A model generated the notes under the pieces. It ran no database searches, had not been told where the DNA came from, and saw nothing but the letters and a program-made list of their open reading frames with translations. From the NCBI GenBank assembly GCA_021773555.1, contig JAJFKA010000161.1, positions 1 through 42,262 on the forward strand: a stretch of DNA of 42,262 bases. Reading direction: 5' to 3'. Each line of letters opens with the position of its first letter. Within the stretch, counting starts at the first letter, position 1. The translations under genes were made by a program, and so were the position numbers. Below are positions 16,995 through 25,040 of this stretch, one piece after another. Origin of the DNA: Gammaproteobacteria bacterium. Lineage in GTDB: Bacteria > Pseudomonadota > Gammaproteobacteria > Pseudomonadales > Azotimanducaceae.

Positions 16995-17990
16995 ATGGCT
17001 GTGCCACAAAGAACGGCGCTAACTTTGCCGGACCCCAGAGGGGTTGAACAAACGATCGAACTGGCCAAATGGGGCGAGGATCAGGGATACGATGATCTAT
17101 GGTTTGCTGACAGTTCGGGCGTTGATGCGCTGACAACAGCGGCGGCAGTAGCCCTTAACACTACCCGATGCAGAATTGGTACTGCGATCATTCCTGTGTT
17201 TTCACGAACACCTGCCGTGCTCGCATCGACGACACACGTTCTCAACAAGTTATCGAAGGGGCGATTTATTTTGGGCCTTGGATCTTCCAGCCAGACGATG
17301 ATGGAAAACTGGCATGGACTGAAGTTCGAAAAACCTCTTAGCCGCGTCAAGGAAACCACTCAACTGATCAAGAGTATGTTGTCAGGTGAAAAGTCAGACT
17401 TCGATGGCACCGCGGTCAAGAGCCATGGTTACCGGCAGCTGCCTTTGCCAGAGGGTTCGCAACCCGTTTACATGGCAGCGCTACGCAGCAAGATGCTTGA
17501 AGCAGCAGCGGAGTTCAGTGATGGCGTAATCCTGAATCTTTTTCCGAAAGATGCATTGCCAAAAATGATGGAACATATACGTATTGGTGCGGAACGCGCC
17601 GGCAAGAAGCTTGAAGACGTTGAAATTGTTTGTCGACATCAGGTGATTGTGAGCGATGACAAGGAGGCAGCGCGCAACTTTATTCGTGCCGGATTTGCGC
17701 CGTACTATGCGACGCCTGTCTATAACGCATTCCTGGCGTGGGCGGGTTATGAGGATGTCGCCCGGACAATAGCCGAAGGTTGGGCCGCCAAAGACCGCGC
17801 CAAGACAACGGGCGCGCTGGATGATGCCCTGGTGGACGATATTGCGATTCTAGGTTCAATGGAGGAATGCCACGAGAGAATCCGCGACTATGCTGCCGGG
17901 GGTATCACGACTCACATTATTTCCTGCGTTTCACCGAAAGAATCGCAGGCAACTTATGATGCATTTACCGCGAAAAATTTCTCGTTTTGA
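16995..17990 (+). CDS. LLM class F420-dependent oxidoreductase (first of pair)
   Basis: A 331-residue luciferase-like TIM-barrel oxidoreductase. Typical features are LAKWGEDQGYDDLWFADS near the N-terminus, NTTRCRIGTAIIPVFSRTP, LSKGRFILGLGSSS and PVYMAALRSKMLEAAAEFSDG, the last resembling the F420-binding region of methylenetetrahydromethanopterin reductase-like enzymes. An AGGA box lies about 7 nt before the ATG. It lies in the F420 operon, 75 nt after the split-barrel gene, which makes F420 rather than FMN the likely cofactor. The substrate is unknown. Confidence 0.88.
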   Translation: MAVPQRTALTLPDPRGVEQTIELAKWGEDQGYDDLWFADSSGVDALTTAAAVALNTTRCRIGTAIIPVFSRTPAVLASTTHVLNKLSKGRFILGLGSSSQTMMENWHGLKFEKPLSRVKETTQLIKSMLSGEKSDFDGTAVKSHGYRQLPLPEGSQPVYMAALRSKMLEAAAEFSDGVILNLFPKDALPKMMEHIRIGAERAGKKLEDVEIVCRHQVIVSDDKEAARNFIRAGFAPYYATPVYNAFLAWAGYEDVARTIAEGWAAKDRAKTTGALDDALVDDIAILGSMEECHERIRDYAAGGITTHIISCVSPKESQATYDAFTAKNFSF

Positions 17991-18058
17991 TGGGCGAGGC
18001 GCGGCTCATTCATTAAGTGCAGCGAGGTTACTGAATTGAAAATGATTTTGGAGAGATT

Positions 18059-19093
18059 ATGAAAATTGGCATATTAAGTGGATATTCCGGGAAGCAGATT
18101 AACCTCGGGATCGATCGAATCAAGCATGCTGAAAGTCTCGGTTATGATTCCGTCTGGACGGCAGAAGCTTACGGGTCTGATGCCATCACTCCTGCTGCGT
18201 GGATACTGGCCCATACCGAGAAGATAAAGGTAGGCACGGCGATTATGCAGATGCCAGCGCGCTCTCCGGCTTGCGCGGCAATGACTGCGATGACCCTCAA
18301 CCAGTTGTCTAATGGACGGTTTATCGTGGGGCTTGGAGCCTCTGGCCCCCAGGTGGTGGAAGGCTGGCACGGAGTCGCTTACGGTCGCCCGGTTACCCGG
18401 ATTAAGGAGTACGTCAGTATTATGAAAAAAATCATGGCCCGGGAAGAACCGGTAACCCATGAGGGATTTCACTATAGCCTGCCGTACAACGGCGTGGATG
18501 GTACTGGACTCGGTAAACCGCTGAAGAGTATTTTACAGGCAGATACCTCGATTCCTATTTACACCGCGTCAATTACCCCCAGAGGTCTGGAAGGTAGCGC
18601 TGAAGTGGCGGATGGTGTTTTTCCGATCTGGATGAATCCGGAACGATATGACGTCTTTGCAGAATCGATCGAAAAGGGTCTCGCTAAAGCTGGGAAAACT
18701 CTGATGGATTATGATATCGCGCCGTTTGTGACCTGCATAATGGGTGACGACGTTGACGCGTGTCGGGCGCCGATCAAGGGGAATATGGCGCTTTATATTG
18801 GCGGCATGGGCGCAAGAGACAAAAACTTTTACAACGACTATACAAAGGCGCTCGGATTTGAGGATGCTGCGGTGAAGATTCAGGATCTGTTCCTGTCAGG
18901 TAAAAAAGACGAGGCAGCGGCTGCGGTACCAGATGAACTCGTGGATGCAGTGCATCTGGTGGGACCGGCCGAACGAATAAAAGAACGATTGCAGGCCTGG
19001 AAGGCGGCAGGAGCCAAAGGCCAGGTCGGCAGTATGCTGATTGGTGCGGGCCAGGTTGAAGCACTGGAGCTGATTGCCAGCGAGGTCCTGTAA
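18059..19093 (+). CDS. LLM class F420-dependent oxidoreductase (second of pair)
   Basis: A 344-residue luciferase-like oxidoreductase, a distant paralogue of its upstream neighbour. IKHAESLGYDSVWTAEAYGSD, EKIKVGTAIMQMPARSP, LSNGRFIVGLGASGPQVVEGWHG (each an internal stretch) and PIYTASITPRGLEGSAEVADG follow the layout of actinobacterial F420-dependent enzymes; the AEAYGSD and GASGPQVVEGWHG forms are especially typical of that branch. GGAGAG lies just before the ATG. It lies 68 nt downstream of the first LLM gene. Its role, reduction or oxidation of an unknown substrate with F420, is inferred from family and context. Confidence 0.9.
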   Translation: MKIGILSGYSGKQINLGIDRIKHAESLGYDSVWTAEAYGSDAITPAAWILAHTEKIKVGTAIMQMPARSPACAAMTAMTLNQLSNGRFIVGLGASGPQVVEGWHGVAYGRPVTRIKEYVSIMKKIMAREEPVTHEGFHYSLPYNGVDGTGLGKPLKSILQADTSIPIYTASITPRGLEGSAEVADGVFPIWMNPERYDVFAESIEKGLAKAGKTLMDYDIAPFVTCIMGDDVDACRAPIKGNMALYIGGMGARDKNFYNDYTKALGFEDAAVKIQDLFLSGKKDEAAAAVPDELVDAVHLVGPAERIKERLQAWKAAGAKGQVGSMLIGAGQVEALELIASEVL

Positions 19094-19105
19094 CGTCTGA
19101 ATCCC

Positions 19106-20263
19106 ATGGATTTAACCATCAAGGCCTGTTCCGGGATCGGCGAGATTGGGCAAACAGCCTGGGATGCTTGTGCAAATCCTACGGATGGAAGATTCGCCTT
19201 CGACCCGTTTGTTTCCTTCAGCTTCCTGGCCGCCCTGGAGCAGAGTCAATCTGCAGTTGCCCGAACCGGTTGGGCACCTTATCACCTGGCGCTTGAACAG
19301 GGCGATCGGATTATCGGTGTTGCGCCTATGTATCTTAAGAACCACAGTCAGGGCGAGTATGTTTTTGACTATAGCTGGGCCGATGCATTCGAGCGGGCCG
19401 GGGGTCGATATTATCCAAAACTGCAATGTGCAGTACCGTTCACACCCGCGGGTGGCCGGCGTCTGTTAACCGATACGGTGGAAAATGAAGCCTATTTGCT
19501 TTCTGGCATGATGCAGGTCGCAGAGAAGATGGATGTGTCGTCCATTCACATCACCTTTGCGAATCAGGAACAGTGGCAGCGGATGGGTGAAGCGGGATTC
19601 CTGCAACGCGTCGATAAGCAATTCCATTGGCATAATCATGACTATGGTAATTTCGATGACTTCCTGGCAGCACTCTCGTCAAAAAAACGCAAGAATATTC
19701 GCCAGGAGCGCCGGCGTGCGCTTACCAACGATATACAGATCGAGTGTTTGACTGGTGCCGACCTGCAGGAGAGCCATTGGGATGCTTTCTATCAGTTTTA
19801 CGTTGATACCGGTAGTCGCAAGTGGGGTTCGCCTTATCTTACGCGTGAATTTTTTTCACTGATTGGCGAGTCCATGCCAGAGGACATTCTGCTCATCCTG
19901 GCTAATCGGGATGGGAGATATATCGCCGGAGCCATTAATTTCATCGGTGATGAATGCCTCTACGGCCGTAATTGGGGATGTATTGAGGATCATGCTTTCC
20001 TGCACTTCGAGGTCTGTTACTACCAGGCAATCGAGTGGGCGATAGCGCATGGATTGAAAAGAGTGGAAGCCGGAGCGCAGGGACCACATAAACTGGCAAG
20101 GGGTTATCTGCCGACGCCAACGCACAGTGCTCACTGGATCGTCAACACCTCCCTCAAAGACGCAGTCGAACACTATCTAAAGCAGGAAAACCGTTATGTC
20201 GCCGAGGAGATTGAATACATTGGAGAGCATTCTCCGTTCAGGCAAGCGCCCTCGGGAGACTGA
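19106..20263 (+). CDS. FemAB-like GNAT acyltransferase (COG3146, DUF482)
   Basis: A 385-residue protein of the COG3146 family (FemAB_like, formerly DUF482), built from GNAT-type folds. Relatives are often labelled peptidoglycan or peptidogalycan biosynthesis proteins, but no reaction is established. Family segments visible are FDPFVSFSFLAALEQS near residue 32, VAPMYLKNHSQGEYVFDYSWADAFERAG (a longer block near residue 70), SSKKRKNIRQERR near residue 190, and EAGAQGPHKLARGYLP near residue 330. It begins 13 nt after the second LLM gene and is the last gene of the run before a strong terminator, so it is probably transcribed with the F420 genes. COG3146 genes are widespread without F420, so a functional link is weak. 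Confidence 0.85.
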   Translation: MDLTIKACSGIGEIGQTAWDACANPTDGRFAFDPFVSFSFLAALEQSQSAVARTGWAPYHLALEQGDRIIGVAPMYLKNHSQGEYVFDYSWADAFERAGGRYYPKLQCAVPFTPAGGRRLLTDTVENEAYLLSGMMQVAEKMDVSSIHITFANQEQWQRMGEAGFLQRVDKQFHWHNHDYGNFDDFLAALSSKKRKNIRQERRRALTNDIQIECLTGADLQESHWDAFYQFYVDTGSRKWGSPYLTREFFSLIGESMPEDILLILANRDGRYIAGAINFIGDECLYGRNWGCIEDHAFLHFEVCYYQAIEWAIAHGLKRVEAGAQGPHKLARGYLPTPTHSAHWIVNTSLKDAVEHYLKQENRYVAEEIEYIGEHSPFRQAPSGD

Positions 20264-20266
20264 AGA

Positions 20267-20293
20267 GGGTCGCGCAGGCGCGACATCCCTTTT
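20267..20293 (+). terminator. Intrinsic terminator at end of F420 gene run
   Basis: The stem GGG-TCGCGC-AG-GCGCGA-CAT-CCC is followed by TTTT, starting 4 nt after the FemAB-like stop. The inner 6-bp stem is perfect. On the opposite strand it lies beyond the sulfatase stop, without a comparable T-run there. Confidence 0.75.
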
Positions 20294-20324
20294 CTGTCTG
20301 CGGGCCTTCGACAATCAGCTCTTG

Positions 20325-21773
20325 TCAGAAGTGAAACTCGTCGTGTTGGCCCTGTGGAATCTTCGGGAACCTGGGATCTGCTTCCCACGGGATGACATCA
20401 GCACTCTCGAACAGCCAGTTAAGCAATTGATCCTTTAACGGGCCAACACAACGCTGATGGGAATCGGACTTGATCAGATTATTGCGTTCTTCAGGATCCG
20501 CGCGACGATCATAAAGTTCATCGTCCTCATATAAGCGGTACACATAGGCATATTCCGCTGTACGCATGCAGATGGCGCGACCGACGATGTGCGGGTTTTC
20601 GGCTTGCAGAACAGCCTTGTTGGCGTACTCACCGGTGGCCTGTTCAAGTAAATCTAACTCGCTCAAGGCAAAGCCGCCCTCAGAGAATGCCCTGTCTCTG
20701 ATGCTTAACTCGGGATTCCCAAGCACCGGTAGGAGTGAGCGGCCAAAATGTGTGTGGCCGACTTCAACCTCCGCCAGGTCGAGCACCGTGGGCATGATAT
20801 CGACCATTTCCGTGAAGGTGTTGGCGACGGAACCCTCCTTGACACCCGGCCCCTGAATTATCAAGGGATTTTGCAGCAGGCAGCGATCCATGCCGGAGGG
20901 CCACTTTTCGACCAGGCCGAAATCTCCCAGGTATTCACCATGGTCAGTGAAATACAGGGTGACTGTGTCGTCACGCATACCGGTTTTGTCCAGGGCTGAC
21001 ATGACGCGCCCCAACTGGTGATCCACCCGGGAGACCATGCCGTAGTAGACACGGGTTATTTCCTGCCATTGCTGTTCGGTGACGCGGTCAGTACCAAATT
21101 TCTTAACCATCTCGGCATGGAACCGCGGTTTGCCGTGACCCTCGCCAGCATACCTGGGCATAAGATCGGCAGGTGTATACATCTCATACCAGGGATCTTC
21201 AACCTCGAAAGGCAGGTGTGGGAAAATTAACGGGATCCACAGACACCAGGGACCCCCGGGTTTTGCTTCCAGCCATTGGATGGCTGTTTGCACTGTAGCT
21301 TCATCGAAATCGAGCCAGGTGTTTTCTCCCGGTCGCTTACCATGATAGAAAACATCATAAAGCGGGGACCCTGGATCAAACTGGGGCCCCATGCCACGCT
21401 TGTTGGGCGCTGTAGTCCAGCCGCAGAAGTGAGTTGAAGCCTCAGTGACACCCGGCGCAAAAACATCTCCGCGAGCACCTGCCCAGGCGACGTGGTAACC
21501 CGCATTTTTCAGGTATTTCAGCATGTTGGGTTCGTGGGGTTGAACCAGGTGCGTCAAGGTGCGATGGCCGCGCGTGTGCGGATACCAGCCGGTCATCAGG
21601 TTGACACGAGACGGCCCACAGACTGGATGGTTAGCCCAGGCATTATCAAAGCGCATGCCGCGCGTCGCAAGCGCATCGATATTAGGCGTCTGAATACTTA
21701 AATTTCCGAAACAACCGACACAATCAGCGCGCTGCTGGTCAGGCATAAACATCAGGATATTGGGTCTGCTCAT
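20325..21773 (-). CDS. Sulfatase (type I, formylglycine-dependent)
   Basis: A 482-residue type I sulfatase that hydrolyses a sulfate ester. Cys52 in VCGPSRVNLMTG (C-x-P-S-R) is the residue converted to formylglycine by a maturase, which is not encoded in this window. The N-terminal NILMFMPDQQRAD gives the metal-binding Asp12 with Gln13 in the place of the second Asp, as in some choline-sulfatase-like branches. FTDHGEYLGDFGLVEK supplies the later metal ligands. No signal peptide is seen, so it should act in the cytoplasm. It is the last gene of the minus-strand run starting at alkB, 59 nt after the SDR gene. Substrate unknown. Confidence 0.9.
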   Translation of the reverse strand: MSRPNILMFMPDQQRADCVGCFGNLSIQTPNIDALATRGMRFDNAWANHPVCGPSRVNLMTGWYPHTRGHRTLTHLVQPHEPNMLKYLKNAGYHVAWAGARGDVFAPGVTEASTHFCGWTTAPNKRGMGPQFDPGSPLYDVFYHGKRPGENTWLDFDEATVQTAIQWLEAKPGGPWCLWIPLIFPHLPFEVEDPWYEMYTPADLMPRYAGEGHGKPRFHAEMVKKFGTDRVTEQQWQEITRVYYGMVSRVDHQLGRVMSALDKTGMRDDTVTLYFTDHGEYLGDFGLVEKWPSGMDRCLLQNPLIIQGPGVKEGSVANTFTEMVDIMPTVLDLAEVEVGHTHFGRSLLPVLGNPELSIRDRAFSEGGFALSELDLLEQATGEYANKAVLQAENPHIVGRAICMRTAEYAYVYRLYEDDELYDRRADPEERNNLIKSDSHQRCVGPLKDQLLNWLFESADVIPWEADPRFPKIPQGQHDEFHF

Positions 21774-21831
21774 TGCACCGCCTCCGGCTGGGAAAAATTC
21801 TAGTTGGGTTCACATGGATCAGACACTGGTA

Positions 21832-22539
21832 CTACCACGATTCGCCGAAAGGACGAATCACTGTCTCAAAAGTCCATGCAGACCTGGGTTGGTGCGCGAC
21901 CTGCCACACGTGTTCAGCGATATCTGCCGGGTGACAGAAGAATTCCGCTGGTTGATCACTAAAGCGTTCCAGTGCCCATGGCACGCTGATTACCGCGTCG
22001 ATGGCCACGTAAGCGACATGAACACCGAGGGGACCCGCATGTCGAGCCATGGACTCGGCGAGAATTCGTTGGGCAGCCTTGGTGGGTGCAAAGCCTGCGA
22101 AATTAGCTTTGCCGCGGAATGCCGAGGTGTTCCCGGTACAGATGATCGAGCCCTGACCTTTTGCGATCATGGCCGGTGCCAGGGCCTGGCCTAGCTGTGC
22201 AAGCGCCAGGACGTTTACTTCAAAGTTTTTTTGCAGTACCTCGCGTGGAACTGACATGAAATCACCAAATGCACCACCTACCGCGTTATGAATCACGACC
22301 TCCGGGTCCCCCAGATCCTGCTGTACTCTGGCCAGGGTCTGCGCAAGGAGGTCTGCATTGGATACGTCGCAAGCGTAGGCAAAGGTATCAGGCGTTTCGG
22401 ACGTTATCAGCCCAAGACGCTGCTCGTCTCTGGCAATCATTGCTACCCGGTACTGACCAGCAAATCGTTTTGTCAGTGCAAGCCCGGTGCCTGGTCCGAC
22501 GCCAGTCACCAGACAAACGGGTTTGGAGTCACTATTCAC
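21832..22539 (-). CDS. SDR family protein, atypical active site (SDR_c10-like)
   Basis: A short-chain dehydrogenase/reductase-fold protein of about 235 residues. The nucleotide-binding motif is TGVGPGTGLAL, a variant of the usual TGxxxGxG, followed by NAVGGAFG in place of NNAG. The catalytic Tyr of YxxxK is Phe in FAPTKAAQR, while the Lys is kept. This combination matches what I recall of the SDR_c10 subgroup, which lacks the standard tetrad. GTG 22539 is chosen since it overlaps the stop of the upstream lactonase gene by 8 nt; an in-frame ATG at 22599 would place 20 residues inside that gene. Reaction unknown; a non-canonical reductase or a binding role are both possible. Confidence 0.8.
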   Translation of the reverse strand: MNSDSKPVCLVTGVGPGTGLALTKRFAGQYRVAMIARDEQRLGLITSETPDTFAYACDVSNADLLAQTLARVQQDLGDPEVVIHNAVGGAFGDFMSVPREVLQKNFEVNVLALAQLGQALAPAMIAKGQGSIICTGNTSAFRGKANFAGFAPTKAAQRILAESMARHAGPLGVHVAYVAIDAVISVPWALERFSDQPAEFFCHPADIAEHVWQVAHQPRSAWTFETVIRPFGESW

Positions 22540-23485
22540 CTTCGAAGAACCGTCGGGGGTTATCAACGAACAGGGTAGTGATAGTTTCTTCAGAGACACC
22601 CATTTCCTTTAGCTCCGGTATCACCTCTTTTTTGATGTACAGATACTCATGTTGATTGTTACGCGCGAATTCATGCTCCTCCGGCATGGATCCATCCGGA
22701 TTTTCCTTTAACACCGCCAGGCAGATACAATCGTGAGAAGGGCACAAGCGCTCTGCATATCCGAGTTCGATCAATTTGTGCAGAGTGACAGTGCGCATAT
22801 GCGGACTGACAAGCCTTCCGGGATACCTGTCGAGACCGAGGTAGCAACCCTGGTCAAGAATCCATTTCAGATAGTCAGTATCCGTCGTATCGTTTGAGTG
22901 ATCGATTTTTACCCGCGTAAGATCAACCCCTTCCTCTTTGAAAATTTTTATCTGGGTGCGGGCAACATGGCCCGTTGGGAATGAGTGCACCATGATCGGC
23001 AGACCGGTCCGTAAATGCGCACGGGCCACAGCACGCGCCATGGTCTCAAGAGGAGGCGTGACATTCTCGAAATCCGCCGCGCATTTGAGAATGCCTGCCT
23101 TGATGTCGGTACCGCGAAAGCCTTCCTCTACATCGCGAATAAACTCAACCGCCATCTGATTGGCAGAAACACCGGTCAGGAAACGCGGCACATCCAGCCA
23201 CCAGCCGGTGGCGTTGATAATATTCACACCGGATTCTCGCGATACATGCGCAAGCAACTGTGCCTTCCTGCCCAGATCGAAGGTAGTGGCATCGACGATG
23301 GTAGCGATGCCTTCCTGTCTGGCACGGGTCAGGCTGGCAATAGCCTTTTTCTCCCGGTCACTGCCAAGCAAATCCGGGTAGCTGTCATAAAGCCCGCTGG
23401 CACTAACCATGACGTGTTCATGCATGAGCGTAAAACCAAGTGCCCCGGTCGACACTGGACCCGTGACGGTGTTCACTGTGTTCAT
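22532..23485 (-). CDS. Phosphotriesterase-like lactonase
   Basis: A 317-residue amidohydrolase-superfamily enzyme of the phosphotriesterase family, mostly lactonases or esterases in nature. All binuclear metal ligands can be placed: His22 and His24 in LMHEHV, the carboxylated Lys134 in GILKCAAD, His167 in IMVHSFP, His196 in KIDHSND and Asp252 in PSHDC. No signal peptide is present. It lies between the rubredoxin and SDR genes in the minus-strand operon, which suggests opening of a lactone or ester formed downstream of the AlkB reaction; this is inference. It overlaps the SDR start by 8 nt. Confidence 0.9.
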   Translation of the reverse strand: MNTVNTVTGPVSTGALGFTLMHEHVMVSASGLYDSYPDLLGSDREKKAIASLTRARQEGIATIVDATTFDLGRKAQLLAHVSRESGVNIINATGWWLDVPRFLTGVSANQMAVEFIRDVEEGFRGTDIKAGILKCAADFENVTPPLETMARAVARAHLRTGLPIMVHSFPTGHVARTQIKIFKEEGVDLTRVKIDHSNDTTDTDYLKWILDQGCYLGLDRYPGRLVSPHMRTVTLHKLIELGYAERLCPSHDCICLAVLKENPDGSMPEEHEFARNNQHEYLYIKKEVIPELKEMGVSEETITTLFVDNPRRFFEGE

Positions 23486-23551
23486 CTAATCTCCCTGAAG
23501 TCTATGTTGGCTGACAGCGAATTGGCGAAGCGCGCTAAACATTTTATTGGC

Positions 23552-23725
23552 TCAATCCTGTTTACCGGCAGTGAAGTCCTCTTTGTATCTGACTGAACAA
23601 GCTGGACATACAAAATCTTCCGGTAAATCACTAAATGCCATACCCGGTGGATAACCCTCGTGGTCATCTCCCAGCGCCTCGTCATACACATAGCCGCATC
23701 CTGGACAATGATACTCAGTCATGAA
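23552..23725 (-). CDS. Rubredoxin (AlkG-type)
   Basis: A 57-residue rubredoxin, the one-electron carrier that delivers electrons to AlkB. Four Cys ligands bind one iron: C6-P-G-C9 and C39-P-A-C42, with the conserved aromatic and Gly-rich turn GYVYDEALGD and the LPEDFVC segment. ATG 23725 is the start; the frame is open upstream to 24007, but that part lies within the alkB coding sequence in another frame and looks like shadow sequence. It overlaps the 3' end of alkB by 11 nt, so translation is probably coupled. No rubredoxin reductase is found in the window. Confidence 0.93.
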   Translation of the reverse strand, partial: FMTEYHCPGCGYVYDEALGDDHEGYPPGMAFSDLPEDFVCPACSVRYKEDFTAGKQD

Positions 23726-24902
23726 TTCGGCCGTATTGGTTGAGGATGTCTGCTTTAGCATCCGGGTCAATATTGACCCGGTCAAGATCTCCACCAACGT
23801 GCGGCAGGGACAGCAACCGGGGGTTGAGCATCCGGAACCACAGCCAGGGGATGTAAGCGATGATGTACATTCCGTAGTAGCCGCTGGGCAACTGTGGCAG
23901 GTCTTCAAAGTGTCGGAGGCTCTGGTATCGCCGGGTCGGATTGGCATGGTGATCAGAGTGTCGCTGCAGGTGGAACAACAGGAGATTGGAGTATTTGTGA
24001 TTCGCATTCCAACTGTGGTGCGGCTGGCAGCGTTCGTATTTTCCGTCGGCTTGCATGGTCCTCAACAATCCGTAGTGCTCGATATAGTTGGCGCTTGTGA
24101 GCACCCACCAGGAAAAGAAATTATGGATGATCAGGAACGGCACCATAATCCAGCCGAAGGTCGTCAGTAGTCCGAGTTGCAGAACCGCGCTGATCAGGTA
24201 GCTCTGCAGGATTTCATTGTGCAGGCTGACCACCGGTACGCCTTTTCGGCACAGCCGTTGATGTTCTATCATCCAAGCGCGATGAAACGCACCGGGAATC
24301 TCGCGCCGGGCAAATTTGTAAATACTCTCCCCCATCCTGGCGCTGGCCGGGTCCTCCGGAGTCGCAACGTCGCGATGATGGCCACGATTGTGCTCGATCC
24401 AGAAATGCCCGTAGGCGGGGACCGCGAGGACAATTTTGGCGAGCCAGGTTTCAAGGGCAGTGCGCTTGTGCCCCAGTTCATGTCCCGTATTAATAGCAAA
24501 CCCATCAGCGAATCCCAGCGCGACCGTGAGAGCCAGCATCCCCGGCCAGGACATTTCAGCCGTTCCAACCCAGAAGGCACAACCGATAAATGTGATGAAG
24601 TGCAGCGGTACTGTGAGAAAAGTGAGTATCCGATAGTACCGGTCCGATTCCAGTAGTGGCACTATTTCTTCCGGCGGATTGTTTTCATCCTCGCCGAACA
24701 GCCAATCGAATAACGGCCCGATACCAAACATCATAAGGAGCGGCACATACAGCCAGAACGCATTGTGTGTGAGTGCGTGACCGGCAACGCCAACCAGCGG
24801 AATAAGGGGATTTACCAGGGACAACAGCCAGAACCAGCGTTTCTTGTCCGTATAGGAAACAACGCCTCCCTGGGAATTTGGCACTGAATAGGTCGGTAGC
24901 AT
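23715..24902 (-). CDS. alkB: Alkane 1-monooxygenase
   Basis: A 395-residue integral membrane di-iron hydroxylase that inserts oxygen at the terminal carbon of alkanes or similar hydrophobic chains, with electrons from rubredoxin. The histidine boxes are HELGH (141-145), HNRGHH (171-176) and LQRHSDHH (312-319), with the AlkB-specific NYIEHYGLLR (272-281) and the box 2 extension DVATPEDPASA. About six membrane helices are seen. The ATG at 24902 has a CGGAG box upstream. It is the first gene of the minus-strand operon alkB, rubredoxin, lactonase, SDR, sulfatase and is divergent from the TauD-like gene. Confidence 0.95.
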   Translation of the reverse strand: MLPTYSVPNSQGGVVSYTDKKRWFWLLSLVNPLIPLVGVAGHALTHNAFWLYVPLLMMFGIGPLFDWLFGEDENNPPEEIVPLLESDRYYRILTFLTVPLHFITFIGCAFWVGTAEMSWPGMLALTVALGFADGFAINTGHELGHKRTALETWLAKIVLAVPAYGHFWIEHNRGHHRDVATPEDPASARMGESIYKFARREIPGAFHRAWMIEHQRLCRKGVPVVSLHNEILQSYLISAVLQLGLLTTFGWIMVPFLIIHNFFSWWVLTSANYIEHYGLLRTMQADGKYERCQPHHSWNANHKYSNLLLFHLQRHSDHHANPTRRYQSLRHFEDLPQLPSGYYGMYIIAYIPWLWFRMLNPRLLSLPHVGGDLDRVNIDPDAKADILNQYGRIHD

Positions 24903-25040
24903 GGTCGTACTCCGAAGAACGTTTGGTTTTCTTGAATTATCCGGGCTAGAGACGGGTTTGATAATACCAGTAATGCCGGGCGGGATGTGTACGTGGATTT
25001 AGCCATGGCCGTGGTTGATTTTGTGGTCTATTCTTTACCC

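Noticed and set aside
22540-22599. Longer N-terminus of the SDR starting at ATG 22599
   Set aside because: It would lie wholly within the lactonase coding sequence and adds no Rossmann element; the GTG at 22539 gives a normal start just before the first strand.
23726-24007. N-terminal Cys-rich extension of the rubredoxin
   Set aside because: It lies inside the alkB coding sequence in another frame; the Cys and Ser content reflects the alternate frame, and rubredoxins of this type are about 55 residues.
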